A DNA stretch of 64,000 nt from Hygrophila difformis (taxonomy: Eukaryota; Streptophyta; Magnoliopsida; Lamiales; Acanthaceae): positions 34,986,054 through 35,050,053 of the forward strand of contig JAOANR010000003.1 of assembly GCA_030278955.1 (NCBI GenBank). Reading direction: 5' to 3'. Positions 30,619 through 43,044 of this stretch are shown here, piece after piece. The notes beneath the pieces are model-generated. The model saw only the letters and a program-made list of their open reading frames with translations, did no database searches and had not been told where the DNA came from. Made by a program: the position numbers and the translations under genes. Within the stretch, counting starts at the first letter, position 1. Each line of letters begins with the position of its first letter.

Positions 30619-32409
30619 GATTTAAAATACACTAACGGAACGATCTAATCAAGAAACCTAAAATCTGTCAACCCGAAGAAACCCACGGCGCAGCAGACTT
30701 GCATGATTTTTTCGAACCCTTAAATCTGTTCAAACGAGAAAACTTAAAATATGAAAAACGTTCCTAAGACATAGATCTATCTCCTGTAAAAATTTCATAA
30801 TTTTTCATCATGTTTTGATATCCGAAAATGGCCGAAAACCCATCTGCCTTAGATTTAGATCTTGAAACGGAGATAGATTCTTAGTCCGAACTTGAGGTTG
30901 ATTTTTACCTTAGATCTAGACCGATTTAGGATTGGTGTTAAACATAAGAGTTGTAGATCTATACGTTTAAAACATCTTCGTAAATTTTTGGAATTTTTCG
31001 TTGAGGTTTGATATCAGAATTCGACTCCAAACCGAACTGTTCTAAATTTAGATCTTGAAATCTTGACAGATTCTTGGCCCGAACTTGTTGGCATTTTTGA
31101 CAATAGATATAGGGTGAATTAGATCTTTTGTTGAACATGAAACTTGTAGATATATGTCTTAAGCATCTCCCTGTAAAATTTCATCAAGTTTGGAGTTGGT
31201 TTGCTATGGTAGATCTCGAAATTTAGAAACTGCTGTCGTAAAGATTCGGACAGATTTGTAACCTGATAGAAATCTACGTTTTTGACTTACTTCTGTATCT
31301 CGGATCGAAAAACTTAAAACATGAAACTTGTTCATCTCTGTGTTTTCGAGTCACCGGTCAAATTTCAGAATTTTTGGACTTAAACTCGATGTTTAGTTAA
31401 TTTTGGAGTAAACTGTGGTTTTGACCAAGTCAAATCTTGAAAATCTTGTTGAAAAGGATTTTAAATGATATCGGAGCGAATAGCGTCCTGAAATAGTATA
31501 TTTTGAGAAACTTACTAAATTTGGAAAATTGGTCTTTCTAAACAAAGAAAAGATTAAAACATTGGGGTTTATGACTAAGCTGGATACTGTCAATTTTGTC
31601 TACGGCTTGGGACATAAGAGCCCAAGTGTATGGCTAGTGGACATAAGAGCCCTAGCGACATATTGATTGTATGGTCAGTAGACGTGATGAACCTATTAAA
31701 AGATTGACCATGATACTCGTGGACATAAGAGCCCGAGCGTAAGGCTGGCGGACATTAGAGCCCTAGCGATGGTGATCTGTGAAAGAAACGAAGCGAGATA
31801 TTTGTTTAAATTAAATCCGGTTAAATTGTGCTTTTAAATTTATGTCGATTACTTGCGAGCTATATTTACGATCTTATGAAATCCCTGTCTTTTAAATTAT
31901 GCAATTAAATTATTATTAGATAAATAAATTAAATTATGGGGTGTTATGCACATGTTTTCTTTAAATTTAATTAAAGACTTTGAAACCCCATAATCATGTC
32001 TGTGTTAACTTACTCAGCAAGTTTTGCTGACCAAACCATATTGTTTCCCTTTTTCTTTCAGAGCTGAAGAATATGCATCATCATATGCATTCATGGGAAT
32101 TTTGGGGAAATACTTTATTTTTAAATTTTACGTTAGACTAGAAATTGCATGAATGGGCCTGTTTAACCCGTATTTTGGCCGTGTTGGCCCAGTTTTAAAT
32201 TCCGCTGCATTATACATATGTAATTATTACTTTCCGCTGCAACTTTGATATATTATTTTTACACTATATTACAATGGGCTGTTTGAATGTTTAAATTCTG
32301 AAAAAACCATAGCCTTGCATCTCTTTAGCAAGCTCGGAGAAACCGTGTCATGCTAGGGAGGTGTGGCGGTGACACCCCGACCTGGGTGACCAAAAACCGG
32401 GGTGTTACA
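30619..32409 (+). repeat. B-type LTR copy B2, last segment
   Basis: Resumes after the LINE duplication and ends at the LTR terminus CCGGGGTGTTACA (32409). Contains ~190-bp monomers (AA[C/G]TTGT-type words at about 30757, 30949, 31141, 31325), a four-unit hairpin array (31606-31766), the CAGCAA/TTGCTG hairpin (32015-32029) and the terminal hairpin. The next base is antisense gag of B3, with no primer site. Confidence 0.75.
31606..31766 (+). repeat. Hairpin array in LTR B2
   Basis: Four units stem-GGACAT(A/T)AGAGCC-stem with changing complementary stems: CTTGG/CCAAG, CTAG/CTAG, CTCG/CGAG, CTGG/CTAG (one G-U pair). Same position in the LTR as the A-type array but unrelated in loop sequence. Confidence 0.8.
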
Positions 32410-32860
32410 GCTTGGCTAGAGTTGCCTGCCACCAGTCGTCCGCTTCGCCTCCCAAGTAGTACGAAGCGACGTGCACTCTCTCTCCTTCCGGACATTTGAC
32501 TGCTCCCAGCAGCTTATCGAAGGTCCGGATCCATTTTTCCAGTTTGGCTGGATCCTCCTCACCAGCATAGTGGGGTGGCTGGTAGGGATTCACCATTGCC
32601 AGATAGTTAGGGCGAGCTTGGGGCGGAGGTACCGCCGCAGCTTGGCCCTAGTTGACTTGCGCGTTCCCTAGCGCAATCAAGACCTCCTCTATCGTCCGAA
32701 GACGATCGCCCACATTGTTCGGTGCTGGGGCGTCCTGCGCACCTTGGGGTTGTTCCTCTACATGTTGGGCCGGTTCCGTGACATTTGGAGGTATTTCAGT
32801 AGGTGTTTCAGTAGTGGTTTGGGGAGCGGGTTGAGTTCTTCCTCTTCCTCTGGGTGCCAT
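32410..32860 (-). pseudogene. Gag, N-terminal part (B3), with one premature stop
   Basis: Start ATG 32860 (MAPRGRGRTQP), homologous to the A4 gag start MAPRGRPRT. Reads to LRTIEEVLIALGNAQVN, then a TAG at 32650-32648 where A4 has CAG (Gln). It continues in the same frame as MVNPYQPPHYAGEEDPAKLE, ASYYLGGEADDWWQA, the first part of the Retrotrans_gag domain that forms the particle. Cut at 32410. The stop is a C-to-T change on the coding strand. Inactive. Confidence 0.85.
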
Positions 32861-33173
32861 TCTGGTACAAATAGGGTGGATTAGGACTTGTGAATTTAAC
32901 ATATAGTCTAAACAATTTCTATAAATGTGTATGTGTTTTGTAATTTCGCACGTGGTGCTTGATCGAACAAAGAAGCGTCGTATGCTTCTGGGTTTTATTT
33001 TAATTTATTTTATTTTATTTCGATTTTTTTTTTGGTACGGACAGGTCTGTCCAGATTTTTTTTTTTTTCGATTTATTACAAATAAATCGGGCATTTTATT
33101 TCCTTAAAAGAAATTTTAGTACAAAAGTAGAAATATTTTCCTAGCAAAATAGTATCTACTATAAATAGAATCC

Positions 33174-33509
33174 CTAGCGTCTCAAGACGTCCTCTGATGG
33201 GGTAGCGGGATCCTCCTCCGGGTCTTCCTCCTCCGAACTTGGCGGCAGTAGATCGTCAAAGATGGTGTTCAAGTCTTGTCCATGAGCATCGATGTGTTCT
33301 TTCAGTATTAGGTTTTGTGTAGTGAGGGTTTGGACTTGGCGTTCGAGTTGGTTTATGCGGTGGTGATCCGCCTCTCTCAAGTTGCCCATGTGGTGCAGAT
33401 TTGCCTCCAATTGAGCCATACGATATTTCATTTGTTCTATGGTTTGTTGGGAATCAAGGTGAACGTTCATCATTTTGATTATCAATTGCATCATATCTTG
33501 ACTAGCCAT
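33174..33509 (-). CDS. Small coiled-coil protein between primer site and gag (B3)
   Basis: 111 residues: MASQDMMQLIIKMMNVHLDS, then the family signature HHMGNLREADHHRINQLERQ, a coiled coil and an acidic tail (SSEEEDPEEDP). Intact although gag next to it is broken. It shows that the ORF belongs to the wider A/B group and was present before gag was lost from A1-A3. A direct repeat (ATTCGCCAAGATTCTAAGTT, about four copies, 33537-33625) lies between it and the primer site. Confidence 0.65.
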   Translation of the reverse strand: MASQDMMQLIIKMMNVHLDSQQTIEQMKYRMAQLEANLHHMGNLREADHHRINQLERQVQTLTTQNLILKEHIDAHGQDLNTIFDDLLPPSSEEEDPEEDPATPSEDVLRR

Positions 33510-33536
33510 CTAGCGCAAGCAAAAGATCTAAGTTAA

Positions 33537-33625
33537 TATTCGCCAAGATTCTAGGTTAAACTTCGCCAAGATTCTAAGTTAAAATTCGCCAAGATTCTAA
33601 GTTGAAATTCGCCAAGATTCTAAGT
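33537..33625. repeat. Four tandem ~22-bp repeats in the B3 leader
   Basis: Units of TTCGCCAAGATTCTAAGTT with small changes, just upstream (minus sense) of the coiled-coil ORF. Not seen in the A elements. Confidence 0.85.
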
Positions 33626-33829
33626 TCTCTACATAAAAGAGATGCAATATGCAAATGCAAATGATGATTTCCCCCCAAAAATATTTATGCACTATATATA
33701 TATTTTTCCATGGGTTTTAAAAAAAAATTTCCATGGAAATAATACTTTAAAATTTAAAATAATAGTCAAAATATTAATAGTAGTTTAAAAATAATAATGG
33801 TTTAAAAATAATAGTTTAAAAATAGCCGG

Positions 33830-33841
33830 GCTCTGATACCA
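33830..33841 (-). other. Primer binding site, B3
   Basis: TGGTATCAGAGC on the minus strand, three bases from the LTR end; initiator Met-tRNA type. Confidence 0.9.
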
Positions 33842-33844
33842 ACT

Positions 33845-36413
33845 TGTAACACCCCGGTTTTTGGTCACCCAGGTCGGGATGTCACCGCCACACCTCCCTA
33901 GTAAGACACGGTTTCTCCGGCTTACTAAAGAGATGCAAGGCTAGGTATTTAAGTAATTAAAAATATTTAAAACATTTGCAAACAGCCCATACAATATAGT
34001 CTCGAAAATAATAATATCATAATGCAGCGGAAATAGTATTTAAGTATCATATTGCAGCGGAAATGTAAATACGACCGACATGGTCAAAACACGGATTAAA
34101 CAGGCCCGTTTATTCTTATAGTCTACTGCAAGAATTTAATAATAAAGTTTGCAAAAATATAGTTTCCCCCATGCATGAACGTGCTCATGTTTGTTCTACA
34201 TACTCTGTAAGGAAAAAGGGAAATAAACGGTTTGGTCAGCACAACTTGCTGAGTAAGTTAACACATGCATGATCGTAGGGTTTAAAAGCCATTAATTTAA
34301 TAACTACACAAAAGCATGATAATAATCATAAATAATTTACGTTAATAATATAACCAATTCACATAATTAAATCATGGCACTAACCAATAATACATTTAGC
34401 ATAATTAAAATAAAAGCCATAATTAATTTAAATAAAGCATTTCATAATTTAAAAGGACAATAATTAAACATTTAACTATCCCCATTACACCCAAGATTTA
34501 GTATTTCAAGTATTTCACGATTGCATCGCGATGTCAACAAGTTTAGCCGGAAACCGGCGGCCGCAACCGTATCTGCCATACCCAGTACCACTTCGGAGCC
34601 TCGGAAACCCATATGGATATTCACGAGAGTGTAGGCCATATATCTCATGCCGTTTTGGCAACATATCTCAAAAATTTCGCGCGGGTCACCATCGTCCATA
34701 AAGGCACGAAGTGAATCGTTAGGAGGGCACCCTGCAGAGCACTCACCCCCTAATTTTAAAAGATCAAGTGTGTAAAGGGGATTTCCTAAATTCAGATTTC
34801 ATGTATTTATTTCAAAGAGTCTTCTACTCGTTTAAACCTTAAAGGCTAGTTTCACCGTTTCAACAAGATTTCAAGATTTGACTCGGTCAACCACAGTCTA
34901 CTTCAAAATTCATTAAAAATCGAGTTTAATTCCAAAAATTCTGAAATTTTACCACTGACTATGAAACATCGAGATGAACAACTTTCATGTTTTAACTTTT
35001 TCAATCCGAGATACCAAAACAGGTCAAAAACATCAATTTTCATCATATCATTAATCTGTCCGAATTTCGTGTACAGCAGTTCAAGATTATCAAGATCTAC
35101 CATAGCAAATCAACTCCAAACTTAATGAAATTTTACAGAGACCTTCTTAAGACATTTGTCTACAACATTCATGTTCGGCTAAAGATCTAAATCGGCTTAT
35201 AACTAATGTCAAAAACGTCATCAAGATCGGACCTAAGTTCTGTCAAGAAATTCAAGATCCAATTTCAAGCAGTTCGGTTTCGGGTGGATTTCATATATCA
35301 ACTCATCAAGAAAAATTCTGAAAATTTTACAGGAGATAGATCTAAGCCTTGAAAATGTTTTTTGTGTTTTAAGTTTTTCCGTTTGAAGACTTTTATGGGT
35401 TCCGAAAAATTAGACAAAACTGTTGCGCCGGTAGAAATCGTATGTTGACAGATTTATGAAAGTTTCGATTAAGCTTTTAGGTTAAATATTTTTATTACTC
35501 CCAAAACCATGTAAGTGTCAACTTACAGATTCGTAGTCGTCCGGGATCGTCGAGTTTGAAGGCGTGGCTTCCAGTCCACCGTTTATCCTCTCCGTTCGTC
35601 GGGTTCTTCGTTCTAGATCCGATTCGGGGTGTAGAAATAAAAAGAAGAGAATTAGGGTTTTGTTTTTGAATTAAAAACGAGATGGATGAACGGATCTAAC
35701 TTACCACGATGTTGGAAGAGATCCGAATTCTTCCACGGCAGTCCCCGCTCGGTTTTGGTGCCTCCGATGACTTCCGGATCTAGGGTTTTGTATATAGAGA
35801 GTATCGTAGGGTTTTGGAAAAGTGTTCGGGGCTTCCAAGAGGTCTTATTTATAGGTAAACATTACCTAGGGACGTCCAAAGTTGGCCTTGGGGAGTCTTG
35901 AGCCGAAAGGTGTTCAACCGAAGTCGGAAAATCCGGATTCGGGCGAGTGAATCTCGCAACCGGCGAATCTGCCCGTTGGCGCGGCCGTGGCGCGCCTTTC
36001 CCCTATTGACCGCGCGGCACTCGCCTGGACTTCGGTCCGGGCGGGTCGTGCGATCCGTCGTGCCTTTCCTCCTCTCTTTCGGACTTCTATCCCCCTATGC
36101 TCCCGGATTCCGATTTCCGGGGTATCTTCAGGTTCCTATTTCCTCTCTAAATTTTACTCGGGTCTAATTGCATGTTTGGACTCGAATTCTCGAGTTCATT
36201 GGTGTCGGGTTTCGGTGTGCAATTTATTTATTCTTTATTAATTCCTTTTTATTTAATTAAATTCCTTTAATTCCTTTTTAAGTTAAATTTCATTTCTCAT
36301 TTCCTTATCTTTATTTATTTATTTGCTGAATTTATTTATTTATTGTATTTATTTTATTTATTGTTTATTTATTTAATTATTTGTTTTATGTTGCAAAATT
36401 CTCGGGTATTACA
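33845..36413 (-). repeat. B3 5' LTR (B-type, full length)
   Basis: 2569 bp, minus-strand start TGTAATACCCGAG, end CCGGGGTGTTACA. Terminal hairpin TAGTAAG/CTTACTA (33899-33927), where other copies have TAGCAAG/CTTGCTA. GC-rich region near 35960-36060, GCCGG-TTT-CCGGC motif near 34550. No gene. Confidence 0.88.
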
Positions 36414-37240
36414 GATGGGAACTTGGAAATAATTAAAAGATTCACATGTGTATAACTAAAGACGATTTGATTTTAGGCGTAAATATTTTCGGATTAAGGA
36501 TGAACGGAGCTGGACTTTCCAAATGATTTAAATTTTATCTACTTTAGGTTGAACTTGAGGAACTCACCACACTACGTTTAAATTTGAAGAACACTCCAAG
36601 TATAATAAATAATTAATGGATCAAATACCAAACAAGAGTGACCACATAGTTTAAAAGTAATAAATAGATTTTTCTAAGAGTGACACCTTATGGACAAGAA
36701 GAGTGGGATTTATTAAGAATTGATGGTGTGGTCCAAGGAAAACCCGTCAATTTAACCGAGTTATTGGAAGTTTTAATAAATAGAATAACCAACGAATTTT
36801 TGTTCATGACTTATTCCCGAATACCTTTTTGAGAAGTAATAAGATACGAGTAATTAAGGAACGAGTAAATAAGATGGGGTATTTTTATCTTCCTAGGAAA
36901 GGAATGAAACATGAAGCCGATAGCATACTCCGGTAGAGGAAGCATCACGAGAAGGATAAACCAACCTATATTTGACTTAAGGACCAAATATAAAAATCAT
37001 TTAGAAACATCAACGGAATTAAATTGGACGATTCCTGCAACAAGGAATATATTCTAAAGAGACTAAGCGGATATCAAGGGTAAGTGACCGAGGCTAATTG
37101 AAGAAAATTATAATTAATAGATAATACGACGGAAGGTTTTCTATAAAATATAATTTTAGTAAATAATGTCTAATCGTGAATTAATTTTAGGTTTTGCCGA
37201 GAGGCTTCGAGGGCGAAGCCTTATTTTAAAGAGGGTAAAC
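36414..37240 (+). mobile_element. 3' untranslated end of element E
   Basis: AT-rich sequence without an ORF, ending with hairpin GGCTTCG-AGGG-CGAAGCC (37203-37220), a polypurine tract AAAGAGGGTAAAC (37228-37240) and an LTR start. Fragments such as GGATTTATTAAGAATTGATGG suggest decayed coding sequence, but no domain is readable. Confidence 0.6.
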
Positions 37241-40071
37241 TATAACACCCCCTAAAAATTTTAGATAGAAAATTTAAATTTCAATAAATAAATATGCAAA
37301 ATTTCTCATAAATAAAATTTTTAGATGATGAAAGGAAATAACATTTATTTTCGAAGTATAGATTTATTTAAATCGATCTTAGTTGAGAACTAAGTTTAAG
37401 GAATTAAAAACTTTTAAGTATGAGACTATTAAATTAGGTGATAAGAGTTAATTTATAAATTATCAAGAATTTACTTGAGTCCCCAATTTATGCATGCGAG
37501 TTGGATTGAACATTGTCAAAGGCAAATTAAGTTAAACCGAATTATCTGACGAGGGTACCGGATAGAAAATAATTTAATGGCAAAAATGGACGAGCTTATG
37601 AACAGTTAGGTTATAAATAAAAATAATATTGGACATGAACTGGGTTATCAAACTTAGTCAACGTGATTTAAGTAAAAACACTTAGGCTAATAATTTTTTA
37701 TGGGATTCAAGGCCGACCCGAATTGTAATTAACAAATTGTGTCAACTTGAAGGATTCGAAGACTTGGACAATTTTTGCTAGAGGAATAAATATATAATTA
37801 AAGCCTACTAAATAAAAGTATGAGTATAAGATAATTGAAGACTAATTATGAAGCAAGTTACATCTATTGATTTATTTATACGCGATAGGATTAAATATTA
37901 ATATACTTGATTAATATGACAAGAAAATCCACTACTAGGTAATTTAAACCCATTAATCCACTTAACAATATTATGATGTTAAAACTAAATATTAAATTAA
38001 AATATTATTAATTGAGTTCATGACAAATAGGAATTTAAATCCTAAACTCGCGTAATGGGCAAATGTCGGGAATTTTTGAGTTGATGTTGCATTAAATAAT
38101 TTAGGACTCAATTTATATTAAAAAATTAGTCATTAAGATTAAATTAAGAATACTTAACCAAGTGAGTATAAAATTTCAAGTGTTCGATTAGTGATTTATT
38201 GTCCGGATTAAAGAATTTAAAATTTTAAATTATTTTGCTAGCGGTAGCAAATTAATAGATGAGCTAATCCATTAAATCAATTCGATTAACAAATTATGAG
38301 TTTTAAGGGAGTTATTAGGTCCATAATCCAAAATAATCAAATTATTAAGTCCAACACATTAAAGTACATGGGTGAGACTATTAGAAATTATTAAGTCCAC
38401 AAATTAGACAAATTAAGCAAATTAAGTCCTTAATTCAAATTAATTAGTGGGCTAAGTCCAAAAATGGGGATTTTGAATTGGGCCAATTAAGTAGGAGACC
38501 CAATACACAAATTCGGGGAAAAAGATTAAATGGAGCTCAAACTGAGCCCAAACCAAATTAAGGCCCAACAACAACAATAACCCTAACCCTAACCCTATGA
38601 TGGATCTGCCTCCTCACTGTCACCGCCGCCTCCAATCGGCACCACCACTGTCCCGTCCCCGCCACTGCCATCCCCAACACACCCCATCGCCACGGCTTCG
38701 CACCACCACCGAGCTCCCCGCAGCTCGCTGTCGCCGCCGCCGCCTCTGAACCCGAGCCTCCATCCCGCCGCCGCCAGCCACCAAATCTGCCACCGTTCTC
38801 CCTCTTCTTCAACCACTCAAAAATTGGAGCACCCCCACACCAAAATCAAAAGTGCAAAAAAAACCAGAAATTGGATAGGGGAGGGGTGAGTGCTTTATAC
38901 CAAAGCTTCTTCTTACCCAAACTACTCCATTGGACCATTTGGATATACATAAGGTTGATGTGGAAACAGGAATTTGAAAGATTGAGGGAGTGAAGTGAGG
39001 GGTTGGGCGGTGCAGGCAGCAAAAGAAAAAGAAGAGGAGGAGAGGAAATTGGAAGTGGAAGGGTGGCATGTGGAAGGGAAAACATTAGATGAGTTTTAGA
39101 AATCTGTTTGTAGAAGCTTTAACCGGGGAAAAAGATAACCCCATCCCAGCTATAAGCGAGCTCCTCAACGTCACCGCCGCCTCCAATCGGCACCACCACT
39201 GTCCCGTCGCCGCCACTGCCATCCCCAACACACCCCATCGCCACGGCTTCGCACCACCGCCGAGCTCCCCGCAGCTCGCTGTCGCTGCCGCCGCCTCCGA
39301 ACCCGAGCCTCCATCCCGCCGCCGCCAGCCACCAAATCCGCCACCACCACCGTTCTCCCTCTTCTTCAACCACTCAAAAATTGGAGCACCCCCACACCAA
39401 AATCAAAAGAGCAAAAAAAAACCAAAAATTGGACAGGGGAGGGGTGAGTGCTTTATACCAAAGCTTCTTATTACCCAAACTACTCCATTGGACCCCTTGG
39501 ATATACATGAGGTTGATGTGGAAACAGGAATTTGAAAGATTGAGGGAGTGAAGTGAGGGGTTGGGCGGTGCAGGCAGCAAAAGAAAAAGAAGAGGAGGAG
39601 AGGAAATTGGAAGTGGAAGGGTGGCGTGTGGAAGGGAAAAGATTAGATGGGTTTTAGAAATCTGTTGGTAGGAAGCTTTAACCGGGGAAAAAGATAACCC
39701 CATCCCAGCTATAAGCGAGCCTCCTCACCGTCACTGCCACCTCCAATCGGCACCACCACTGTCCCGTCGCCGCCACTGCCATCCCCAACACACCTCATCG
39801 CCACGGCTTCGCACCACCGCCGAGCTCCCCGCAGCTCACTGTCGCCGCCGCCGCCTCCGAACCCGAGCCTCCATCCCGCCGCCGCCAGCCACCAAATCTG
39901 CCACCACCACCGCTCTCCCTCTTCTTCAACCACTCAAAAATTGGAGCACCCCCACACCAAAATCAAAAGAGCAAAAAAAACCAGAAATTGGACAGGGGAG
40001 GGGTGAGTGCTTTAGACCAAAGCTTCTTCTTACCCAAACTACTCCATTGGACCCCTTGGATATACATAAGG
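37241..40071 (+). repeat. LTR of element E, first part
   Basis: Begins TATAACACCCC (TG changed to TA) right after a polypurine tract. 37241-38580 is AT-rich and gene-free. From 38613 a GC-rich promoter-like segment is tandemly repeated. Interrupted at 40071 by solo LTR D2 and resumes at about 51939 with the same words (AAGGTTGATGTGGAAAC). Confidence 0.75.
38613..40070 (+). repeat. ~555-bp tandem repeat, about 2.6 copies, in LTR E
   Basis: CACCGCCGCC-type starts at 38621, 39172 and 39732 (spacing 551 and 560). Each unit has a GC-rich part, AAACTACTCCATTGGACC, an AAGAAAAAGAAGAGGAGGAG purine stretch and, at its end, AGCTATAAGC (39150, 39709), a TATA-like site. A partial fourth copy follows at 51939-52140. 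Frames read through the GC-rich part are by-products. Confidence 0.85.
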
Positions 40072-41359
40072 TGAAACTTTTCGACAATTTCCGCTACATG
40101 AGTATTTTCTGAAAAGTAATAATCCCGGTTTAATTTTATTCAATGAAACCAATTATGATGATGGAGTCGGGATTAAGGATATGTTTATAGGTTATCACGT
40201 TTTTATATACTCATGTAGGAAACTGTGGCCCGAAAGTGCACGGTGTCAAAAAATTGCAGTAATTTATAGTAAGACCGGATCGTTCACTGGAGGATGTGCG
40301 ATAGAAGCAGGGCCCACGTCGTTTATTAAGATTTTCCACTCGGTTACTCGTTTCAGGTTTTGCATTGATTTCTAACAACTACTTGACATAATTTAAACTA
40401 AATTATGAAAGCAATAAAAGTTACACTACAAAGCATGGTAAAATTTATTCTAAAAAGCAATTAAATTTATTCTAAGAAAGCAATAAAAATTATGCTAAGA
40501 AAGCGGATAAAGTTATGCTACGAAAATAGATTTAAAATGTGACAGAAGGGACAGAGAGAAAATAATAAAGATTGGACAAGATTCAGATGAAACACAGTTA
40601 AACTTCCATTTTAATTACACAGATCTTTGCTTGGAATAGTTCTTCAGTTAGCTAACTCTCATGCTTTCTACACTATGTTTCCCTTTAACAGACAGGTACT
40701 TACAGTGAGAATTTACATGCTCTTAAGACCTCAACTTCTAAGATACCATAGATTAATAACTCCCCCTGTCGAGGTATGTTATTTCTCCATGGTGGATAAG
40801 AACACCTAACACATCACTAGTTGAAGTGCCAAGTACTCCTATCATTCCCCCATGTCACACCCAAAGTTTCAAATCAAGTCCCGAACCATTCCATAACTCT
40901 TAAACCTTACAACCGGCGGCCAACCTCTAATTCTTCCGAGTCACCTCTATAAAAGCATTTAAAAGAAAGCAGTAAAGAAAGTATTTAAAATCCTATCACT
41001 CGGAAGCTTCAAAAGTTATCTCATTCCGTTAGTATAAAAGAGCCCCTGGTCTTAGTGACCAGATGCAGATCAAGAACTCCCCGAATATCAATAAGCCACA
41101 AAGCTCACAACATCTGGGTAGTTATGAGATACAAACTAAATGAAACAGATCCATGAATGAATCTGCTCCGGATGTACTCACTCAAGACTCAATTCTAGGC
41201 TTTAGCAGAAGAAGATAGTAGTTGAAAGAATACTCAACCCTACCTTAGAAATTAACCAAGGCCTACATGTTGTTCCTCTAGTATTATTTATCACATCTCA
41301 TCTATACCCAAGTAGACATTGATTTGATGCGATATTTAATGTAAGATTTCCAACACACA

Positions 41360-42455
41360 GCAATTTTGAGAAACTAATTGATATTTGAAAATCATTCCCT
41401 ACACAGGTACTAAACTCTCAATTAAAACACAGATCCTTTCAGTCTAAATGAGACCTAATCGCTGACTCTGTTTCTAAGTTCTCAAAATCAACCCCCGGTA
41501 GAATGTGAATTAATCATAATTGTCGAATTTAACCCTTACTCAGATTCGGATTTTATAAAGGAATTTTTTGTTGGAAATTTATTATGCAACATCTAATTTG
41601 AATCAAGACTTCTGTGTCCAAGGAGAAGGATCCCCAAAATATTATAGACCACAACATCTACATAATAATAGCATGCAATCATGTATATGAGAAGTAAAAT
41701 AAAATACCCCAAAATATATGGTGGGATTAGACATAATTTGATACACAAAGATGGATTAGTCTTGAGAAAAGAAGAATTTGGCTAAAAAGAGTGCCAGAAA
41801 TAACTGGGGTGATCTGGACTGCAAACATTTGCTATCCAGTTCCCAATTATTCCAGATGGAATGATTTTTAGACAGAAAGGAATTCCAAGTGACGGTGACC
41901 GCCATCATTCAGCTCAATTTTGTCTATGAAAGGAAGAAAAACCCACATATTTTCTTACTGTAATATTTCTCAAATAATGTTGGTCGACATCATTTAATAA
42001 TACTACAACTTGAATTTAGGTTTTGAAATTAAGAAAATAAAAAGAAAACTGTATCTAATTAGGAATTGGCTGAGTGGCTAATCGTTATCCCCGTGAAGGG
42101 ACCTTTTTGCTGGAGCTTCCACCAATCACTAATCAGACCATGCAAAATAACGAGTAATAATTAATACACAGAAGAAGAGCTAATCGTTATCCCTGTGAAG
42201 GGACCTTTTTGCCAATATTGATCTGTGATATTCCTTATTACCCATTCATACACACAATAAAAAGAAAAGATGAAATTAAAAGAATATTTTTGGTATTGTG
42301 TGAGTGTTAATCACACAATAATTTAGACACTAATGGTTTGAGATGTGTAATGGATAAAATTAGATGTAATTGGGCCTAAGCCCAATACACCCATGCAACT
42401 TACACAACTCAAGAAGATAAAATATTTTTGGGGTTTTAAAATAGAGAGATTAGGT
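41360..42455. other. LTR D2 body without genes
   Basis: A-rich sequence with no ORF above background. Holds the paired GTTATCC.GTGAAGGGACC hairpin words. Nothing else recognised. Confidence 0.55.
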
Positions 42456-42973
42456 CAATTCGGTTTACTGGATTAGATGCAGTATAAACCGAATTGAAAA
42501 TGCATGAGGTATGAAGTATGACCTTGCCCAATTAATCATTGCGAGGATGTGAAATAGCATCATCTAATTCGGTTTGTCAAAGCAATTCGGTATAAACCGA
42601 ATTGGACACACCGAATTGATGAGGTTATCCCCTTACTCAAATTTGGCTAAGGTATTTGCAAAAGGGGGGTTAATTCGATTTGCCAAGACAATTCGGTATA
42701 AACCGAATTGGCAAACCGAATTGGTTGGACAGGGAAAATAAACTAAGGCATGAAGGGATGGGTATGCATACAATGTGGTTTCAGGAATCAATTCGGTTTA
42801 TATGGGCAATTCGGTATAAACCGAATTGCATAGACCGAATTGCTGGAGACCACATGATGAAAATGAACAAACAACTATTTTTATCATGCAATTCAGTCTT
42901 CATGGGCAATTCGGTATAAACCGAATGGGCAATTCGGTATAAACCGAATACCGAATTTCCTTAGACCGAATTG
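42456..42973. repeat. Dense AATTCGGT / ACCGAATT palindrome cluster
   Basis: I count 17 exact copies of the 8-mer AATTCGGT or its complement in 518 bp. Five are arranged as AATTCGGT-ATAA-ACCGAATT hairpins (42584, 42690, 42808 exact; 42908 and 42931 with an end mismatch). A second cluster of about seven lies across the A3 insertion at 50694-50900. Confidence 0.9.
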
Positions 42974-43044
42974 CATGCAAATTTCACATAAGTGTATTTT
43001 TGCTCGCAAGTGTTCATGCGGTTTCTAAGCTGATGCGGTTTATG

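Larger units (their letters stand above)
32410..36413 (-). mobile_element. B3: 5' end of a B-type chromovirus-like element with gag
   Basis: On the minus strand: 5' LTR (36413-33845), primer site (33841-33830), coiled-coil ORF (33509-33174) and gag from 32860, cut at 32410 by the end of LTR B2. The order matches A4 on the opposite strand at 58517-64000. The rest of the element, if it survives, is beyond B2 and not visible. Confidence 0.8.

Noticed and set aside
38558..39703. Gly/Ala/Trp-rich and Pro-rich frames over the 555-bp repeat
   Set aside because: Open on both strands in GC-rich LTR DNA, repeated with the unit, no domain.
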